The notes under the pieces: model-generated
The model's input: the letters and a program-made list of their open reading frames with translations, nothing else
The model's database searches: none
Told to the model about the DNA's origin: nothing
Source: Selaginella moellendorffii
Lineage: Eukaryota > Streptophyta > Lycopodiopsida > Selaginellales > Selaginellaceae
NCBI RefSeq assembly: GCF_000143415.4
Contig: NW_003314336.1
Span: forward strand, 720,853-784,852
Direction of reading: 5' to 3'
Length of the DNA stretch: 64,000 bases
Translations under genes and position numbers: made by a program
Shown here: piece after piece, positions 1-13,700 of the stretch
Position numbering within the stretch: position 1 is the stretch's first letter
Layout of the letters: the number at the start of each line of letters is the position of its first letter

Positions 1-860
1 CTGAAACTGAGTATTGTTGAAGCATTGGTCTCAAATACTAACTAAGATATCTTTGACTTTAGTTGGCTTGGTTGTTAGAGAATTTTGAGTGGTGATTCAT
101 TTTTGTTTTTTTCTAGCTTTGTTCTGGTGTTGATAATATTTAAGGAATGCCTTGTCATTGACAATATTGATGTTGAGATTCGAGTGAAATGAAGTGTCTC
201 TCCATAGGATTGATATTGAGTTTTATTAGTCTCAATGCAAATAGTGTTGATACTTAGGCTATAACTTTGTGTTATTGGCATTTGTGCATTTGCTAGTTGG
301 CAATTATATTAACCTTCAAACAAATTGAGTGGCAAGTTAAGTTAGTTGTGTTCTAGATGAGATTACTTAGTAGAAGTTGAGCTTTAACTTTTCCTTGAAA
401 AGTAAGTTAGTTGTGGAATATGCTAGCTTTACGGGAGGAAGAGTTAGTGATCACTATTAGAATATTTGAATCTTTATTGAATTTAAGTTGGGATATATTG
501 ATTATTAATGATTCTTCTTGTTCTTGTTATAAACTAAGTTACATCTTGTTATAAATGGATTCACAGAAGATCGTTTAATGATCACTTGTTGAGTATAGCT
601 TTGTTGTGCTTAGCTTTTGAATTGATGCAAATATACACTTTTTTAGCTTTGCATTATGAAATTTAGCTTATGGATGTGTCGAATAGGATATTGTGGGTTG
701 TACTATGATATCTTCTTTGGCATTGAAGTTAGTTCATGCAAAATTTGTAATCATTATTAAGCAAGATTTGGCTATAAAATTTTTTGAGCTTTTGATTTCT
801 TGAGTTTTCATGCTTGTGGTCCATTTGTTTGAAGTTGTTGGAGAAGGCATTTTGGCTTAT
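1..860 (+). mobile_element. Fragment of the internal region of the non-coding LTR family F1
   Basis: This stretch has no credible coding region. It aligns by eye, in the same orientation, with about 13.5-14.33 kb inside the F1 element on the right; for example the runs around 60-150 and 13540-13630 correspond phrase by phrase. It also matches the reverse complement of about 3.2-4.15 kb. It therefore belongs to an older F1 copy into which the F1 copy starting at 861 inserted. Open frames here are short chance frames. Confidence 0.7.
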
Positions 861-1976
861 TATAGCACATGTGGTTTCACCGTTTATCCTATGGTGTTTT
901 ACTATAGGATAACCACAAAGTGGAACCTAAACCCTCCATGTGCCACATGACACATGCCATGTGTCCAAAGAACAATGGTGTAGAACCCGAGTTTCAGGGC
1001 CTTAAGCCATTGAACGAAGGAACGGAGCCAAACTCCTAAATATGGAGCTAAAGAGTGTCGGAACCGGACCACAGAGCAACTCCCAAACATACAACCCAAG
1101 GAGCGAAGGGACAGGAGCACGGAGCGACTTGGAACAGTCCTAGAGCATCCAACTTCCTAATGCTAGGACCAGGATGCAAAATGAAGCTAAACGAAGTCTA
1201 ACACTATTTTAGCATATCAGTGGCCTAACGCGAGAATATGAGTACTCCACCAGCTGGAACTTGGGCTTAGACCCAAGCCGGATGCAGAACAAGGACAAGC
1301 ACGCAAATGGGAGCTAGACTATGCCTCAAGTTAGTCGGCCATGCCCGACCAACCCACTATCCCTACTATACATTGGGAACCCCCTATAGCCTTGCCCTTC
1401 TTGAGGAACACACGTTTTGGGCTTTCACCCCAAGCCTTCCTTAGTACTAGGAGTTAGTCTCTAGGACAAGCTCGAAACTTACTAAATATGGAATGTCTTT
1501 AGATTGTGAGTTTGGACATGGGATGAACACCATTATGTTCAGGACAATCTCTACATTCCGTGGATATGCCAAATGAGCAAATCTAGACACTTTCTATAAA
1601 TAACATTTGGGACCAAAATGAGACTAACATAAAGGTCATGATAGCGAGGGTGTTTGGTAGACACAGTAAGCTATCATTTAGCAATATTGAGGGACTAATC
1701 TCAATACACAAGGGTTGTCACTAGTAAGTGCAAGACATAATGAGATGGGAACTCCTTACCGGGCTAAGTATGTTTAGCTAATAATACATAGGAATTCCGT
1801 TCTTATGATTGTCCGGTCTAAATACATTCAAAATGCCCAATTAACTCCACTAGCACAAGAGGGACTGATAAAGGGTTCAGCAATATTGACCTCCTGCCAT
1901 TATGGTAGTAAGGAAAGAGTGTCCGTAAGGACTGGCTGACAAATAACTTTTGATACCCAAAGTCATATTCATGACA
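861..1976 (-). repeat. LTR of F1 copy 1 (3' LTR, minus orientation)
   Basis: This is the reverse complement of the LTR at 9562-10710. It begins TATAGCAC, a decayed TGTAGCGC, and ends ATTCATGACA. The plus-strand text at about 1375-1450, with the phrase ending in AACACACGTTTTGG, mirrors the G-rich segment of the other F1 LTRs. Confidence 0.8.
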
Positions 1977-4900
1977 CTCTCCCCCCCTTAGGGAATATTG
2001 ATGTTCTTGTCAATGTATACTCCAGTCTAGAACACCGCCAAGAAAACAACTCCATAAAAAGTTCAAGGTGTTCACACTATGTGAGAAATGCACCAACTTA
2101 AATGAGTTAGGGTAACCTCTTTGTCTAATGCAAATGTGCTACCAACTCAAACACTTTCTGGCTATTGTTGACAAGGAAATGACCAATGGAGTTAACCACC
2201 CTTGTTGCTTTAGGTGTCACCCAACTTACAAAAGTGTGATATGCCCTTGCTCACAGGTGGCATAGAGAGAGAAGCCAGAGGCCCTAATGCTCATGAGCAA
2301 AGAAACCAGACTACTATAAATTGGCAATTAGAGTTGTTTACACAGTCACGCCCTTTTTAACGGAATAAGAAACATCGACAGAGAGGCGAGTGATGTGACC
2401 AGTCAATAGTAGCTACCCCATGACTAAAGATTTCATCATGTACACAAAGTGCCAAAGCTAATTTGCCTATATTTGCCCAAACTCAAAGATCAATAGATAG
2501 ATAATATCAAAGTCAGAAACAATGATATCTAAGAGACTTAATTATCAGTAAATAAATCTTAGATTAGAACACAAAAGTATTCCAAGTAAGTTATCATCCG
2601 ATAAACAAGTATGAGCATATATTAGGAACTACCAAGATTAGCAAGATTGGAAAACATAAGATTTACTATGTAACAAAATTCAATAGCAAGTATGTCATCA
2701 AGTAAACTCAATAAGAAAACTTAACTATCAAAAAATTTAGATAGCATGCTAAACAACTTAAAAAAGACAACTAAAATCATAGAAAGTATCATTGACTGGC
2801 AAGCACAATACTCATGAATGTATCACCTGAAGGAAATAATATCCTATCAGAACTAACTATAGCAACAATCAACATAACAGAATGAATGTGGCAAGACTAA
2901 CAAACACTTGTTTATACCAACTATCACACTAGTAAAGCTCAATAGATCCCGGTCAACAATACGAAGGAACTCAAGTTGCTTAAGCAAGTGTTAGTAACAT
3001 CCTACTAATATCTCAAACCCAATAGACCAATCCAAAGCAAACCACAAAGAACATGTGGTATTGCGAAAAGCTATAAGCCATCAAAGAGAACAACAAATTA
3101 TCATGAAAGATCATCAATCATCTTATCAATAGAGAGATGTATAATCATTGTCAAAGAAAGAATCCACCATCTCGAAGAACAGCAAACCATTCAACACCAA
3201 CAATAATCAAGAATTTTTTTTGATAAGGATAATCAACCATCCTAAATAATAGTCAATTATCACCAATGATTGCTAGATGCATATACTAACTTCAACATTG
3301 AAGTTAATGAGTCAAAATACCTTCCCTAATAACTTCTAATAAATGGAACAATGAGTATAAAATCATAAGGAACCAAAAGTTTGAAAAAGTTTATAGCCAA
3401 ATCTTGCTTAACAATGATCACAAGTTTCGCAGGAACTAACTTCAATACTAAAGAAAAATCACAATACAACCACCAATATCCTCCTCAACACATCTATAAG
3501 CCAAACTTCATAATGCTAAAGTTTATGAAGAGCATGTTTGCATCAATCTGAAGTTAAGTATAACAAAGTGATGCTCAATAAATGATCATTTAATCGATCT
3601 TCCATGAATCCATCTATAGTAAGACGTAACTCACTTCATAATAAGCACAAAAAGTATCATCAATGATCGATATATCCCAATTCAAATTTAATAAGGATTC
3701 AAACATTCTAATATCAATCACTAACTCTTCTTCTCGTAGAGTTAGCATTGTTCATGACACTTTTCAAGGAAAAGCTCAAAATTCAACCTTTATTAAACAA
3801 TCTCATTTAGAACACAATTAACTCAACTTGCCACTCAGTTTGTTTGAATGTCAATACAGTTGCTAACTAGCAAATGCACAAATACCAATAACATAAAGCT
3901 ACAGCCCAAGCATCAACACTATTTGTATTGAGACTAATGAAACTCAATATCAGTCCTACGGAGAGACATCTTATTTCATTCAAATCTCAACATCAATATT
4001 GTCAAAGATAAGGCATCATTTTAATGCCATTAATACCAGAACAAAGCTAGAAGAAAGCAAAAGCTAATCACCACCCAAAACTTTCTAGCAACAAAGTTAA
4101 CCAAAGTCGAAGATACTTTACTTAGTATCCGAGACTAAACATTCAGAAAAACTCAGTTACAGATAACACATCATAAAAAAGTGAATCACCACATCTAGGA
4201 CTCAATGAAATCCAACACTACGAACTAAACGAAACAAAATGATACCGACAAAGGTAGAATCGATATGCCAACATGGAAAAACTATGTAAGTCTAACGGCA
4301 CAATCCTTTGCAAGACCATCTGGTAAAGCAAGCCCATCATTGCTAAATCATCATTGAGCGAAGCAAGTGTCAAATAGTCCTCAACGAAGTTTACGAGCAA
4401 TCATTAGTCATAGAGCAACCAATAATCACTCTTCAATTTGCCTTCACAAGACCCAAACACTAAGCTCATGTCATCAAGTCATATACTTGTCCAATATGAA
4501 TGTAATACCCAGATACGAGATATTGGCTCATGGACAAGCACAAACTAAATGATCATTCGAATCCAACTCAATTGCAATAAACTCACTAATGCGTTTAGCC
4601 AATAGCTCTAAGCATGCCTTAAAGATGCTAGTTATGCATGATCAACACTTAGTCAAAACTAAAGTGTAGACCATAAGATAGACTCATATTGGTACATAAC
4701 CTCCTCATAGACAAAACTATAGTATGGGTACCAACATCTCAACCTTAAACAACTAAGTTAAACATCACCATCCTCAGCCAAGGTGCAAAACTACCAAGAC
4801 CAAGTCAAGATTAGTGAGAGTTTACTATTCTCATAAAGTCTAACAAAATGCAAGGTGCAAACTGCCATCAAGCATAATGCTACAAAAGAAAGGCACAAGA

Positions 4901-5905
4901 GTCACCCTTTTTAGAAAAGCGCAATAGCCACTTTTCTACACCAACTCTAGACTTTATCCAACTCAATTGCTTTAACTCTAAAGTTAACATCCCTTTTGGG
5001 TCGCATCATACAAACTATCTACTAAGGTTTAAGCTAACCAAAGTCAACTCCAACCCCTTCACTAGTTTGCACTAGCTTACAAAAATGGAATGGTTTTCGA
5101 GCAAAGTAGTTGATAGATTAGCTATTTGAAAATCCTAAGAAAATTTATGGAAAATTTTCCATCCTAGAGAAAGAATGACTCTCAATCCAAGAATGCAAAC
5201 TTTCAAGAATTCAACCAACTTCCTCCTACCAACAACTTCACATAGGTACACCTCAACATAGGTTCTCATGACCCAATAGTATATCTAAGCATCGAACATC
5301 TTGCCCATTTTTTTTGATATTTAACACCAACATCGGCAAAATGTAAAATAAACATTTAAGGCTTGATCACAAAGATCATATCTTCGGATATCCATATTGC
5401 ATTAACACTCTTCTTCAACCATCTTCATGATCCAATATGAAGCCAAAACACTAACATGAAAAATGACATGGAAAATCAAGGTCTAAGGAAAATCCCTTAT
5501 CACTTGAATAATAATGCCACTTCCACTAACACAAGTGCTAGTGATGTCAATGCCTTAACTACACATCTTCTCCATCTAACAATCTATCCCAAGTGCTAAT
5601 AGATCAACCAACGAATTATAGCAAATGAATGCTACAACCCTTTTCCAACACCTCAATAGGCAAACCCTCAAAGAAACAAGGTTTTAACTCAAGCTTAGCA
5701 TAATGGACCATCATCAAGAATCCAGTCAAAGCTACTACAATGCTACTATATATAAGTAAACTACCTTCACTATCAACCACTTTGGAGTTAATCATCATTT
5801 AACCAAGCAACTTCGTAAGCATATTGCTCATTATCACATGGAGATGATATAAAATTACAATAACTTGATCATCAATTGAGTAACACTACAAGCAATGCCT
5901 ATATC

Positions 5906-6080
5906 NNNNNNNNNNNNNNNNNNNNNNNNNNNNNNNNNNNNNNNNNNNNNNNNNNNNNNNNNNNNNNNNNNNNNNNNNNNNNNNNNNNNNNNNNNNNNNN
6001 NNNNNNNNNNNNNNNNNNNNNNNNNNNNNNNNNNNNNNNNNNNNNNNNNNNNNNNNNNNNNNNNNNNNNNNNNNNNNNNN
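5906..6080. other. Assembly gap (175 N)
   Basis: This is a run of N inside the internal region of F1 copy 1. Open frames spanning it are meaningless. Confidence 1.
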
Positions 6081-6820
6081 CACTAACTTTTGTTCATAAC
6101 ATGGACAAGCTCATGCCACTCTCTTTCCAACCAAACTTAAAACTAATCTAATACCAAGTTACTTAAGGAGCAATAACAAAGTTCCCTAGAAAAGAATTGA
6201 GCATTGTAACCCAAGCCTTCTAATAACATGCCTAGACAAAATGGTTTAGAGCTTCACCACTATCCATCCCATAACTCACCACTTGTAAGACCATTATTTC
6301 CAACATGCATCAAGATAGGGACTCTTGATTGCATACTGTGAACACGAGCAATGAGTCATACCTCGTTGCAAATCATTTCTCCAAGAAGAGAAAATGATTT
6401 ACATGTTTGATCCTTCGTCCCTGATGACTCTCTTTCCGGTCTTATCTTTGATTAAACCTCAAGCTTGCATTCGCACTACCTTCAGTTCGATCCAAGAAAA
6501 GTTCATGAGAGAGCACGGCAATAATTACTTGAACCAATAGACTAATCCCTATAGTCTTGATTGATCCATTTATAATTATGCCTAGGAAGGATCCACTAGT
6601 GCCGTGCTAAATAACTATGGACCAGTTTATTTGCCACTCATAGCAAACCTAGGGGAGGTTTACTTTCACCCACAATACATGGAACAACTCATGGAACCAT
6701 TGATAGGCTAACATTAATCCTGCCAACTCAAAGTGTAACTTTGAGTTGCTAATGTGCCTCACTACTAGTTGCCCAATCTCATTAAATAGTACTCACTAAG
6801 ACATATCCTCTGATACCAAA

Positions 6821-7775
6821 TGTAGCGCACATGGTTTTCACCCTTTATCCTATGGTGATTTACCATAGGATAACCACGAAGCGGAACTTAAACCCTCCAT
6901 ATGCCATGTGTCATATACCACATGCCACATGCCATGTGTCCAAAGGACAGTGGTGAGTTTCAAAGCCTTAAGGCCATTGAACAAAAGAACGGTGCCAAAC
7001 TCCTAGTATGGAGGCAAGGAGTGATGGCACTGGAGCATGGAACAACTCTCAAGCATACAGTTTAAGGAGCAAAGGGACAAGAGTATGGAGCAACTTAGAA
7101 TAGTCCTAAAGCATCTAGTATCCCAATGCTAGGACCAACACGCAAAATGAAGTCAAACGGAATCTAGTGCTATTTTAACATATTGGTGGCCTAACACAAG
7201 GATATGGGTACTCCACCAGCTAGCATAGTGTAGAGCTTGGGCTTAGACCCAAGTCGGACATAGAACAAGGACAGGCATGTAAGCGGGAGCTACACTATGC
7301 CTCATGTTGGTCAACTATGCCCAACCTACCCACTATCCCTACTATACATTTGAAACCCTTTATAGCCCCCCGCCCCCCCTTTGAGGAACACATTTTAGGC
7401 TTTCACCCCAATCCTCCTTTAGTATTAGGAGTTAGTCTTTGGGACAAGCTCAAAACTTATTAAATATGGAATGTCTCTAGATTGCAAATTTGGATACGAA
7501 ACAAACACCATTGTGTTTAGAACAATCTCTACATTCTGTAGATATGCCAAATGAGCAAATCTAGACACTTACTATAAATAGCATTTGGAACTAGAATGAG
7601 ACTAACACAAAGGACATGATAATGAAGGTGTTTGGTAGACATGATAAATTATCATCTAGCAAATATTAAGGGACCAAGCTCAATATTGTGGGGCTTCTTA
7701 ATACTAGTAAGTGCAAGCCAATGACAGGAGTTTCTCAAACCAGGCTGAGTATACTCAGCATACTCATAATCCATA
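6821..7775 (-). repeat. Truncated LTR of F1 copy 1 (5' LTR, minus orientation)
   Basis: The sequence starts TGTAGCGCACATGG directly after the primer-binding site and follows the other F1 LTRs to about 7775. There it changes abruptly into reversed sequence of the 24-46 kb LTR element. The last about 200 bp of the LTR and its target-site duplication are missing. Confidence 0.75.
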
Positions 7776-8696
7776 ATCCATTAACATCTAACACATTAGT
7801 GTTCCTCACTTAACTTTGCCATTTGGATTCTTTTCAATGAATTTCATGGCCCACACTGGGCCACTAGTCTTTTGCTCCTATCTGTTGATTGTTGCCCCAA
7901 ACAACATAGTATCACTACCTCCAAGTTATCATTTTGGTTTCATGGCAAAGTCTTTATTTTGCCAAGTCCAGAGGGTGCTCACCCCTAGTAGGTCTCTTTA
8001 CCATTTTTTTCTATAAGCTCCATTGATGGCTTAACTTTGTGACCCTCCTATGGGTCTTTCCTAGAGACCACATTTTTGGACTCACTATACCATCATATTA
8101 GCATAATTGATTTCCTTTTAGGTGTTCTTCCCACTTGGTCACCTTGACAAAGCCACACCATTATTAATAATTCAAATCAACACTTTGAACTAGAAACTTT
8201 ATTCTTTAATCTTACAAGGACCTTGTCCTTATTTAGCTATAAGATCATCTAGTGATCTAACTTTTGTCACCTTAATAGGTTTGCCAATAGGTACTAAATC
8301 TTCCAGAGTTTTAACTTATTGACCATGACTACGGGGGCATCCCCCACACTTGGCAGAGCACCCAAGCTAGCCCTTCTGGCCAAGGGTCCATAGCAACTAA
8401 GATTGGGTGTTCCCATCTCATTCACCATGTCCTTGGTGCCCCTTGCACCGAAGTGTTCAAGTTAGATATGCTGAGCCACACTAAGCAACCTAACCATGCA
8501 TCACGACTACAGGGCATCCCCCACCTAGCGGTGTGCCCAAGCTAGTCTCCTTCTTGAGAGTTCATAACCACTGAAAAATGAGTGTCTTCATATTCCAAAC
8601 CATCACCATGCGTTGAGACTCGAAACCCAGGCACTATAGGGTTGGGACTTGAACCCAACCTTTATATATGCATCTACAGACGGTATCACCCAGGAT
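7771..8696 (-). mobile_element. Reversed fragment of the internal region of LTR element L1
   Basis: The segment matches the reverse complement of about 28.25-29.13 kb inside element L1 (24246-46095). Both carry the phrase around an abundant CATCCCCCAC run, the CTAGAGAC block and the 'cctgggtgat' block. It separates the truncated F1 LTR on the left from a truncated LTR of the Ty3 element on the right. No coding sequence is visible. Confidence 0.7.
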
Positions 8697-8807
8697 AAAT
8701 AGGAGCAAGTGCTCCAGATTGAAACCGATCCAACGGCTACCAAAATCCCACTACCCACTACGCTAATATTAATATATAGCATCATAGCCGTACACTTGGA
8801 CCTCACA
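8696..8807 (-). repeat. Truncated 3' LTR of G1
   Basis: On the minus strand it begins TGTGAGGTCC immediately after a purine-rich tract (GAGAGGAGGGGATGA). It matches the start of the LTR at 19517-19692, including the ATACTAATATTAGTAT-like block. It stops near 8696, where L1-derived sequence begins. Confidence 0.75.
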
Positions 8808-8986
8808 TCATCCCCTCCTCTCGGAATAATGGAAGACCATTAGGGTTCTCTTGTAGATGGGCCAGGATTTGAAGGAACGTCAGGAGGAGGCATCGGCGGA
8901 TCTGTAGATGGTCTCAATTGTTCATGATCCCTTTGTATGAAGCATTTCAATTGCTACACTTGCATAATTTCTGGAGGACTGGTCTG

Positions 8987-9544
8987 TTAGACATCATACT
9001 GAACCTCATAAACTTGCAGTCCAACTTGCTGTAACACCTGATACGGTCCTTTCCACTGAGCAAGGAGCCCCTTAGATAAACCATGTATCGTAAGATGGGG
9101 AAAATGAACTAACACTAAGTCATCCACTTTGCACTTCGCAAATGGATGATAATGGGAGTTGTAGTGCAATTGTTGTCCCACTTGTATGTGGCCTAAGTGT
9201 TTGGCAAACTCTGCTCGAACAAGTGGAAAAATGCTCGTCAAATACTGATCCCACAATCTAACATTGGCAGCTTGTGGCAATCGCGAAGGTAAACCCAGCT
9301 CCGTTGGTAATATTGGATCATGACCATATAAAAGGTTATATAGTGAAACACTAACAGAATTATGCACCCCTGTGATATATGCATACCAAAAAGACGGCAA
9401 ATAACCATCCCAATCCAAATGCTGAAAGTTCACGTACTTCACGATCATTTCTTTGAATGTCCAAATGAGCCGTTCCACCATACTGTCTGACTGTGGATGA
9501 TAAGCACTTGTGAAAGTGTAGCTTATCCCCAACTGAGATGTCAA
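8987..9544 (-). pseudogene. Ty3/gypsy integrase, C-terminal part (G1)
   Basis: About 185 codons encode the end of the integrase core and its C-terminal domain. A motif like AYHPQSD is followed by VERLIWTFKEM, which carries the catalytic glutamate region seen in retroviral-type integrases. Further on, a segment with KGLLAQWKGPY resembles the end of the integrase C-terminal fold. The upstream half, with the zinc-binding and first two aspartate motifs, is cut off at 9562 by the nested F1 element and probably lost in or beyond the gap at 16252. No chromodomain is visible before the stop. It would have joined retrotransposon cDNA to host DNA; as it stands it is a fragment. Confidence 0.85.
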
Positions 9545-9561
9545 AACATGAAATGCCTCAG

Positions 9562-10710
9562 TGTCGCGAATGTGACTTCAGGTATCGAAAGTTACCTGTC
9601 GGCTAGTCCTTTCGGATATTCTTACCTTACTGCCACGACGGCAGGAGGTCGGTATTGCTGGACCCTTTATCAGTCCCTCTTGTGCTAGTGGAGTTAACTG
9701 GGCATTTCGAGTGTACTTAGACCGGACGAGCATAAGGACGGAATTCCTACGTGTTATTAGCTAAGCATACTTAGCCCGGTAAGGAGTTCCCGTCTCGTTT
9801 TGTCTTGCACTGGCTAGTGACAAGAACCCTCGCGTATTGAGATTGGTCCCTCAATATCGCTACATGATAGCTTACCGTGTCTGCCAAACACCCTCGCTAT
9901 CATGCCCTTTGTGTTAGTCTCATTTCGGTCCCAAATGCTAATTATGGAAAGTGTCCAGATTTGCTCATTTGGCATATCTACAGAATGTAGAGATCGGCCT
10001 GAACACAATGGTGTTCATCCCATGTCCAAATTCACAATCTAGGGACATTCCATATTTAGTAAGTTTCAAGCTTGTCCCAGAGACTAACTCTTGATACTAA
10101 GGGAGGCTTGGGGTGAAAGCCCAAAGCGTGTGTTCCTCAAGGGGGGGGGGGGGCTATGGGGGGTTCCAAATGTATAGTAGGGATAGTGGGTAGGTCGGGC
10201 ATGGCCGACCAACCTGAGGCATAGTCTAGCTCCCGCTTGCGTGCCTGTCCTTGTTCTGCGTCCGGCTTGGGTCTAAGCCCAAGTTCCATTCCATGCTAGC
10301 TGGTGGAGTACCCATATCCTCACGTTAGGCCACCGGTATGCCGAAATAGCGCCAGACTCCGTTTGGCTCTGTTTTGCGTGCTGGTCCTGGCATTGGGATG
10401 CTGGTTGCTCCAGGACTGTTCCAAGTCGCTTCAGGCTCCTGTCCCTTCGCTCCTTGGGCTATATGCTCGGGAGTTGCTCCGTGGTCCGGTTCCATCACTC
10501 CTTGGCGTCACGCTTGGGAGTTTGGCACCGTTCCTTCGTTCAGTGGCCCAAGGCCCTGAACCTCGGGTTCCTATGGACACGTGGCATGGACACGTGGTAT
10601 GTGACACGTGGCATCTGTCACGTGGCACAAAGAGGGTTTAGGTTCCGCTTCGTGGTGTTATCCTATGGTAAATCACCATAGGATAAAGGGTTAAAACCAC
10701 GTGCGCTACA
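9562..10710 (+). repeat. 5' LTR of F1 copy 2
   Basis: The 1149-bp LTR runs from TGTCGCG to GCTACA. It holds a long G run (10141-10152) and ends with several ACACGTGGCA-type repeats (about 10574-10630) and a TATCCTATGGTRAATCACCATAGGATA inverted repeat (about 10660-10687). Its first about 650 bp closely resembles LTRs of the Ty3 family on the right (57707-60293). Confidence 0.9.
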
Positions 10711-13700
10711 TTTGGTATCAGAGGATGAGTCTCAGCGAGTACTATTCAATGAGATTAGGCAACTAGTCTCGTTGCATACGCAGAGATGAAAACGATGATC
10801 CGAGTGGGTACATGTTTTGGTGCAAAGACTTCGCAATTGGTTCTTTGGGTATGGATATTGTTACCTTATTGTACCTTATGATGTGAGCTTGCGCTTGGGC
10901 TCATAGGATGGATTGAGAAGCTCCATTAGCACGAGTTTGAGCTTGAGCTCGTGAGTGAGGCATATTAGCAACTTGAGGTTACACTATGAGTTGGCGGGAT
11001 TAATGTTAGCCTATCGGTGGTTCCATGAGTTGTTCCATGTACCATGGGTGAAAATAAACTTTCCCTGGGTTTTCTATGAGTGGCAAATAGGCTGGTCCGT
11101 AGCTGTTTAGCACGGCACTAGTGGATCCTTCCTAGGTATGATTATAAGTGGATCAATCAAGACTATATGGATTAGTCTATTGGTTCAAGTAATCATGGCC
11201 GTGCTCTCTCATAAACTTTTCTTGGATTGAATTGAAGGCAGCGTGAAAGCAAGCTTGAGGTTTGGTCAAAGATGAGACCGAAAAGAGAGTCATCGGGGAC
11301 GGAGGATCAAACACATAAATCATTTTCTCTTCTTGGAGAGATGATTTGCAACGAGGTGTTAACTCATTGCTTGTGTTCACATCATGCAATCAAGAGTCCC
11401 TATCTTGACGCATGTTGGAGGTGATGGTCTTACAAGTGGTGAGTTATGGGATGGATAGTGGTGAAACACTAAACCATTTTGTCTAGGCTCGCTATTGGAA
11501 GACTTGGGTTGCAATGCTCAATTCTTTTCCGGAGAACCTTGCTATTGCTCCTTGAGTAGCTTGGTGTTGGATTAGTGTTGAGTTTGGTCGGAAAGAGAGT
11601 GGCATGAGCTTGTCCGTGTTGTGAACAAAAGTTAGTGATGTTGGGTGTTGTAAATCTCTATTGGTGGAGTGTGGCATTTATGTTGTATTTTGTCAAATTG
11701 AGTTGGCACTTGATACTCACATAAACCTTTGAAGTAATGACATTGGCATTGCTCGTGGTGTTGCTCAATCGATGATTAAGTCATTGTGATTTCTATATCA
11801 TATCCATGTGATAATGAGCAATGTGTTTACGAAGTTGCTTGGTTAAATGATGATCAACCCCAAAGTGGTTGATGGAGAAGCTAGTCTACTTGCATGTAGT
11901 AGCATTGTAGTAGCTTTGACTAGATTCTCTATAGTGGTCAATTATGCTAAACTTAAGGTGGTACCTTGTTTCCTTGAGTTTGCCTGTTAGGTGTTGGAAA
12001 GGGTTGTAGCATTCATTTGCTATAGCTTGTCGGTTTATCCGTTAGCACTTGGAGTAGATTGTTGGATGGAGAAGATGTGTAGTTGGGGCATTGACATCAC
12101 TAGCACTTGTGTTAGTGGAAGTGACATTATTATTTCAAGTGATGAGGAATTCTCCTTAGACCTTGATTTTCCATGTCATTTTTCTTGTTAGTGTTTGAGC
12201 TTTACATTGGATTTTGAAGGTGATTGAAGAAGAGTGTTAGTGCAATGTGGATATCCAAAGATGTGGTCTTTGTGATCAAGCCTTGGGTGTTCACTTTGCA
12301 CCTTGTGGATGTCGGTGTTGGATGTCAGTTATATGGGCAAAGATGTTCGATACTTAAGCATATTCTTGGATCATGAGAATTTGTGTTGAAGTGAACTTAT
12401 GTGAAGTTGTTGGTAGGAGGAAGTTGGTTGAGTCTTGAAAGTTTGCAATCCTGGACTGAGAGTCATTCTTTCTCTAGGATGGAAATTTTCTACAAATTTT
12501 CTTAGACTTCCCCAATGGCTGATCTGTTGATCATTTTGTCCGAAAACCATTCCGTTTTCGAAAGCCAATACAAACTAGTAAAGGGGTTGGAGTTGACTTT
12601 GGTTGGCTTAGACTTTAGTAAGTAGTTTGTATGATGCGACCCGAAAGGGATGCTGACTTTTGGGGCTAAAGCAATTGGGTTGGATAGAGTCTGGAGTTGA
12701 TGTAGAAAAGTGGCCGTTGCACTTTTCTAAGAAAGATGACCCTTGTGTTTTTTTTCTGTAGCATTATGCTCGGTGGCAGGTTGCACCTTGCATTTTGTTT
12801 AGACTCTATGAGAGTAGTGAGCTCTCATTGATCTTGACTTGGTCTTGGTGGCCCTGTGCCTTGGCTGAGGATGGTGATGTCCAACTTAGTTGTTTGAGGT
12901 TGAGATGTTGGTACCCGTACTATAGCTTTGTCTATGAGGAGGTTGTGTACCGATATGAGTCCATCTCATGGTCTTCACTTTAGTTTCGACTGAGTGTTGA
13001 TCACATAGCTAGCCTCTTCAAGGCATGCTCAGAGCTAGTGGCTAAATGTTTTAGTGAGCTTATTACGGTTGAGTTGGATTCGAGTGGTCATTTAGTTTGT
13101 GCTTGTCCATGAACTTTTATCTCATGTTTGAGGTATTATGTTTATGCTAGATAAGTATATAACTTGATGACAAGAGTTGGTGTTTGGGTCTTGTGAAGGC
13201 AAGTTGAGGAGTGATTGTTAGTTGCTTTGCGACTAGTGATTACTTGTAGACTTCATCAAGGACTGTTGACACTTGCTTTGCTCAATGATAATTTAGCAGT
13301 GATGGGCTTGCTTTACCGGATAGTGTTGCGGAGGATCGTGTCGTTAGACATACATGGGTTTTCCATGTTGACATGTCGACTCTACCTCTGTCGATATCAT
13401 TTGGTTACATTTAGTTCGTAGTGTTGGATTTCATTGAGTCTTGGATGTGGTGATTCACTCCTTGATGATGTGTTATCTGTCACTGAGTTTTGCTGGAGGA
13501 TTGGTCTTGGATACTGAGTAAAGTATCTTCGACTTTGGTTAGCTTGGTTGCTTGAGAGCTTTGGGTGGTGATTCACTCTTGCTTTCTTCTAGTTTTGTTC
13601 TGATGTTGATGGCATTGAAGTGATGCCCTATCGTTGACATTATTGGTATTGAGATTCAAGTGAAATGAGATGTCTCTCTGTAGGATTGATATTGAGTTTC

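Larger units (their letters stand above)
861..7775 (-). mobile_element. Non-coding LTR retrotransposon, family F1, copy 1 (reverse orientation)
   Basis: The copy reads on the minus strand. One LTR spans 861-1976, the internal region is about 1977-6820, and the other LTR runs from 6821 to about 7775, where it is cut off by a different repeat. A polypurine tract abuts the LTR at 1977-1990 (seen as CTCTCCCCCCC on the plus strand). A primer-binding site reads TTTGGTATCA on the minus strand at 6808-6820, next to the LTR end GCGCTACA. The internal 4.8 kb has no gag or pol, as expected of a large retrotransposon derivative. An assembly gap at 5906-6080 lies inside. LTR termini are partly decayed (TATAGCAC at 861 instead of TGTAGCGC). 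Confidence 0.85.

Noticed and set aside
5876-6151. Open frames spanning runs of N (also at 16156-16437 and 56662-57321)
   Set aside because: They are open only because N runs give no stop codons.
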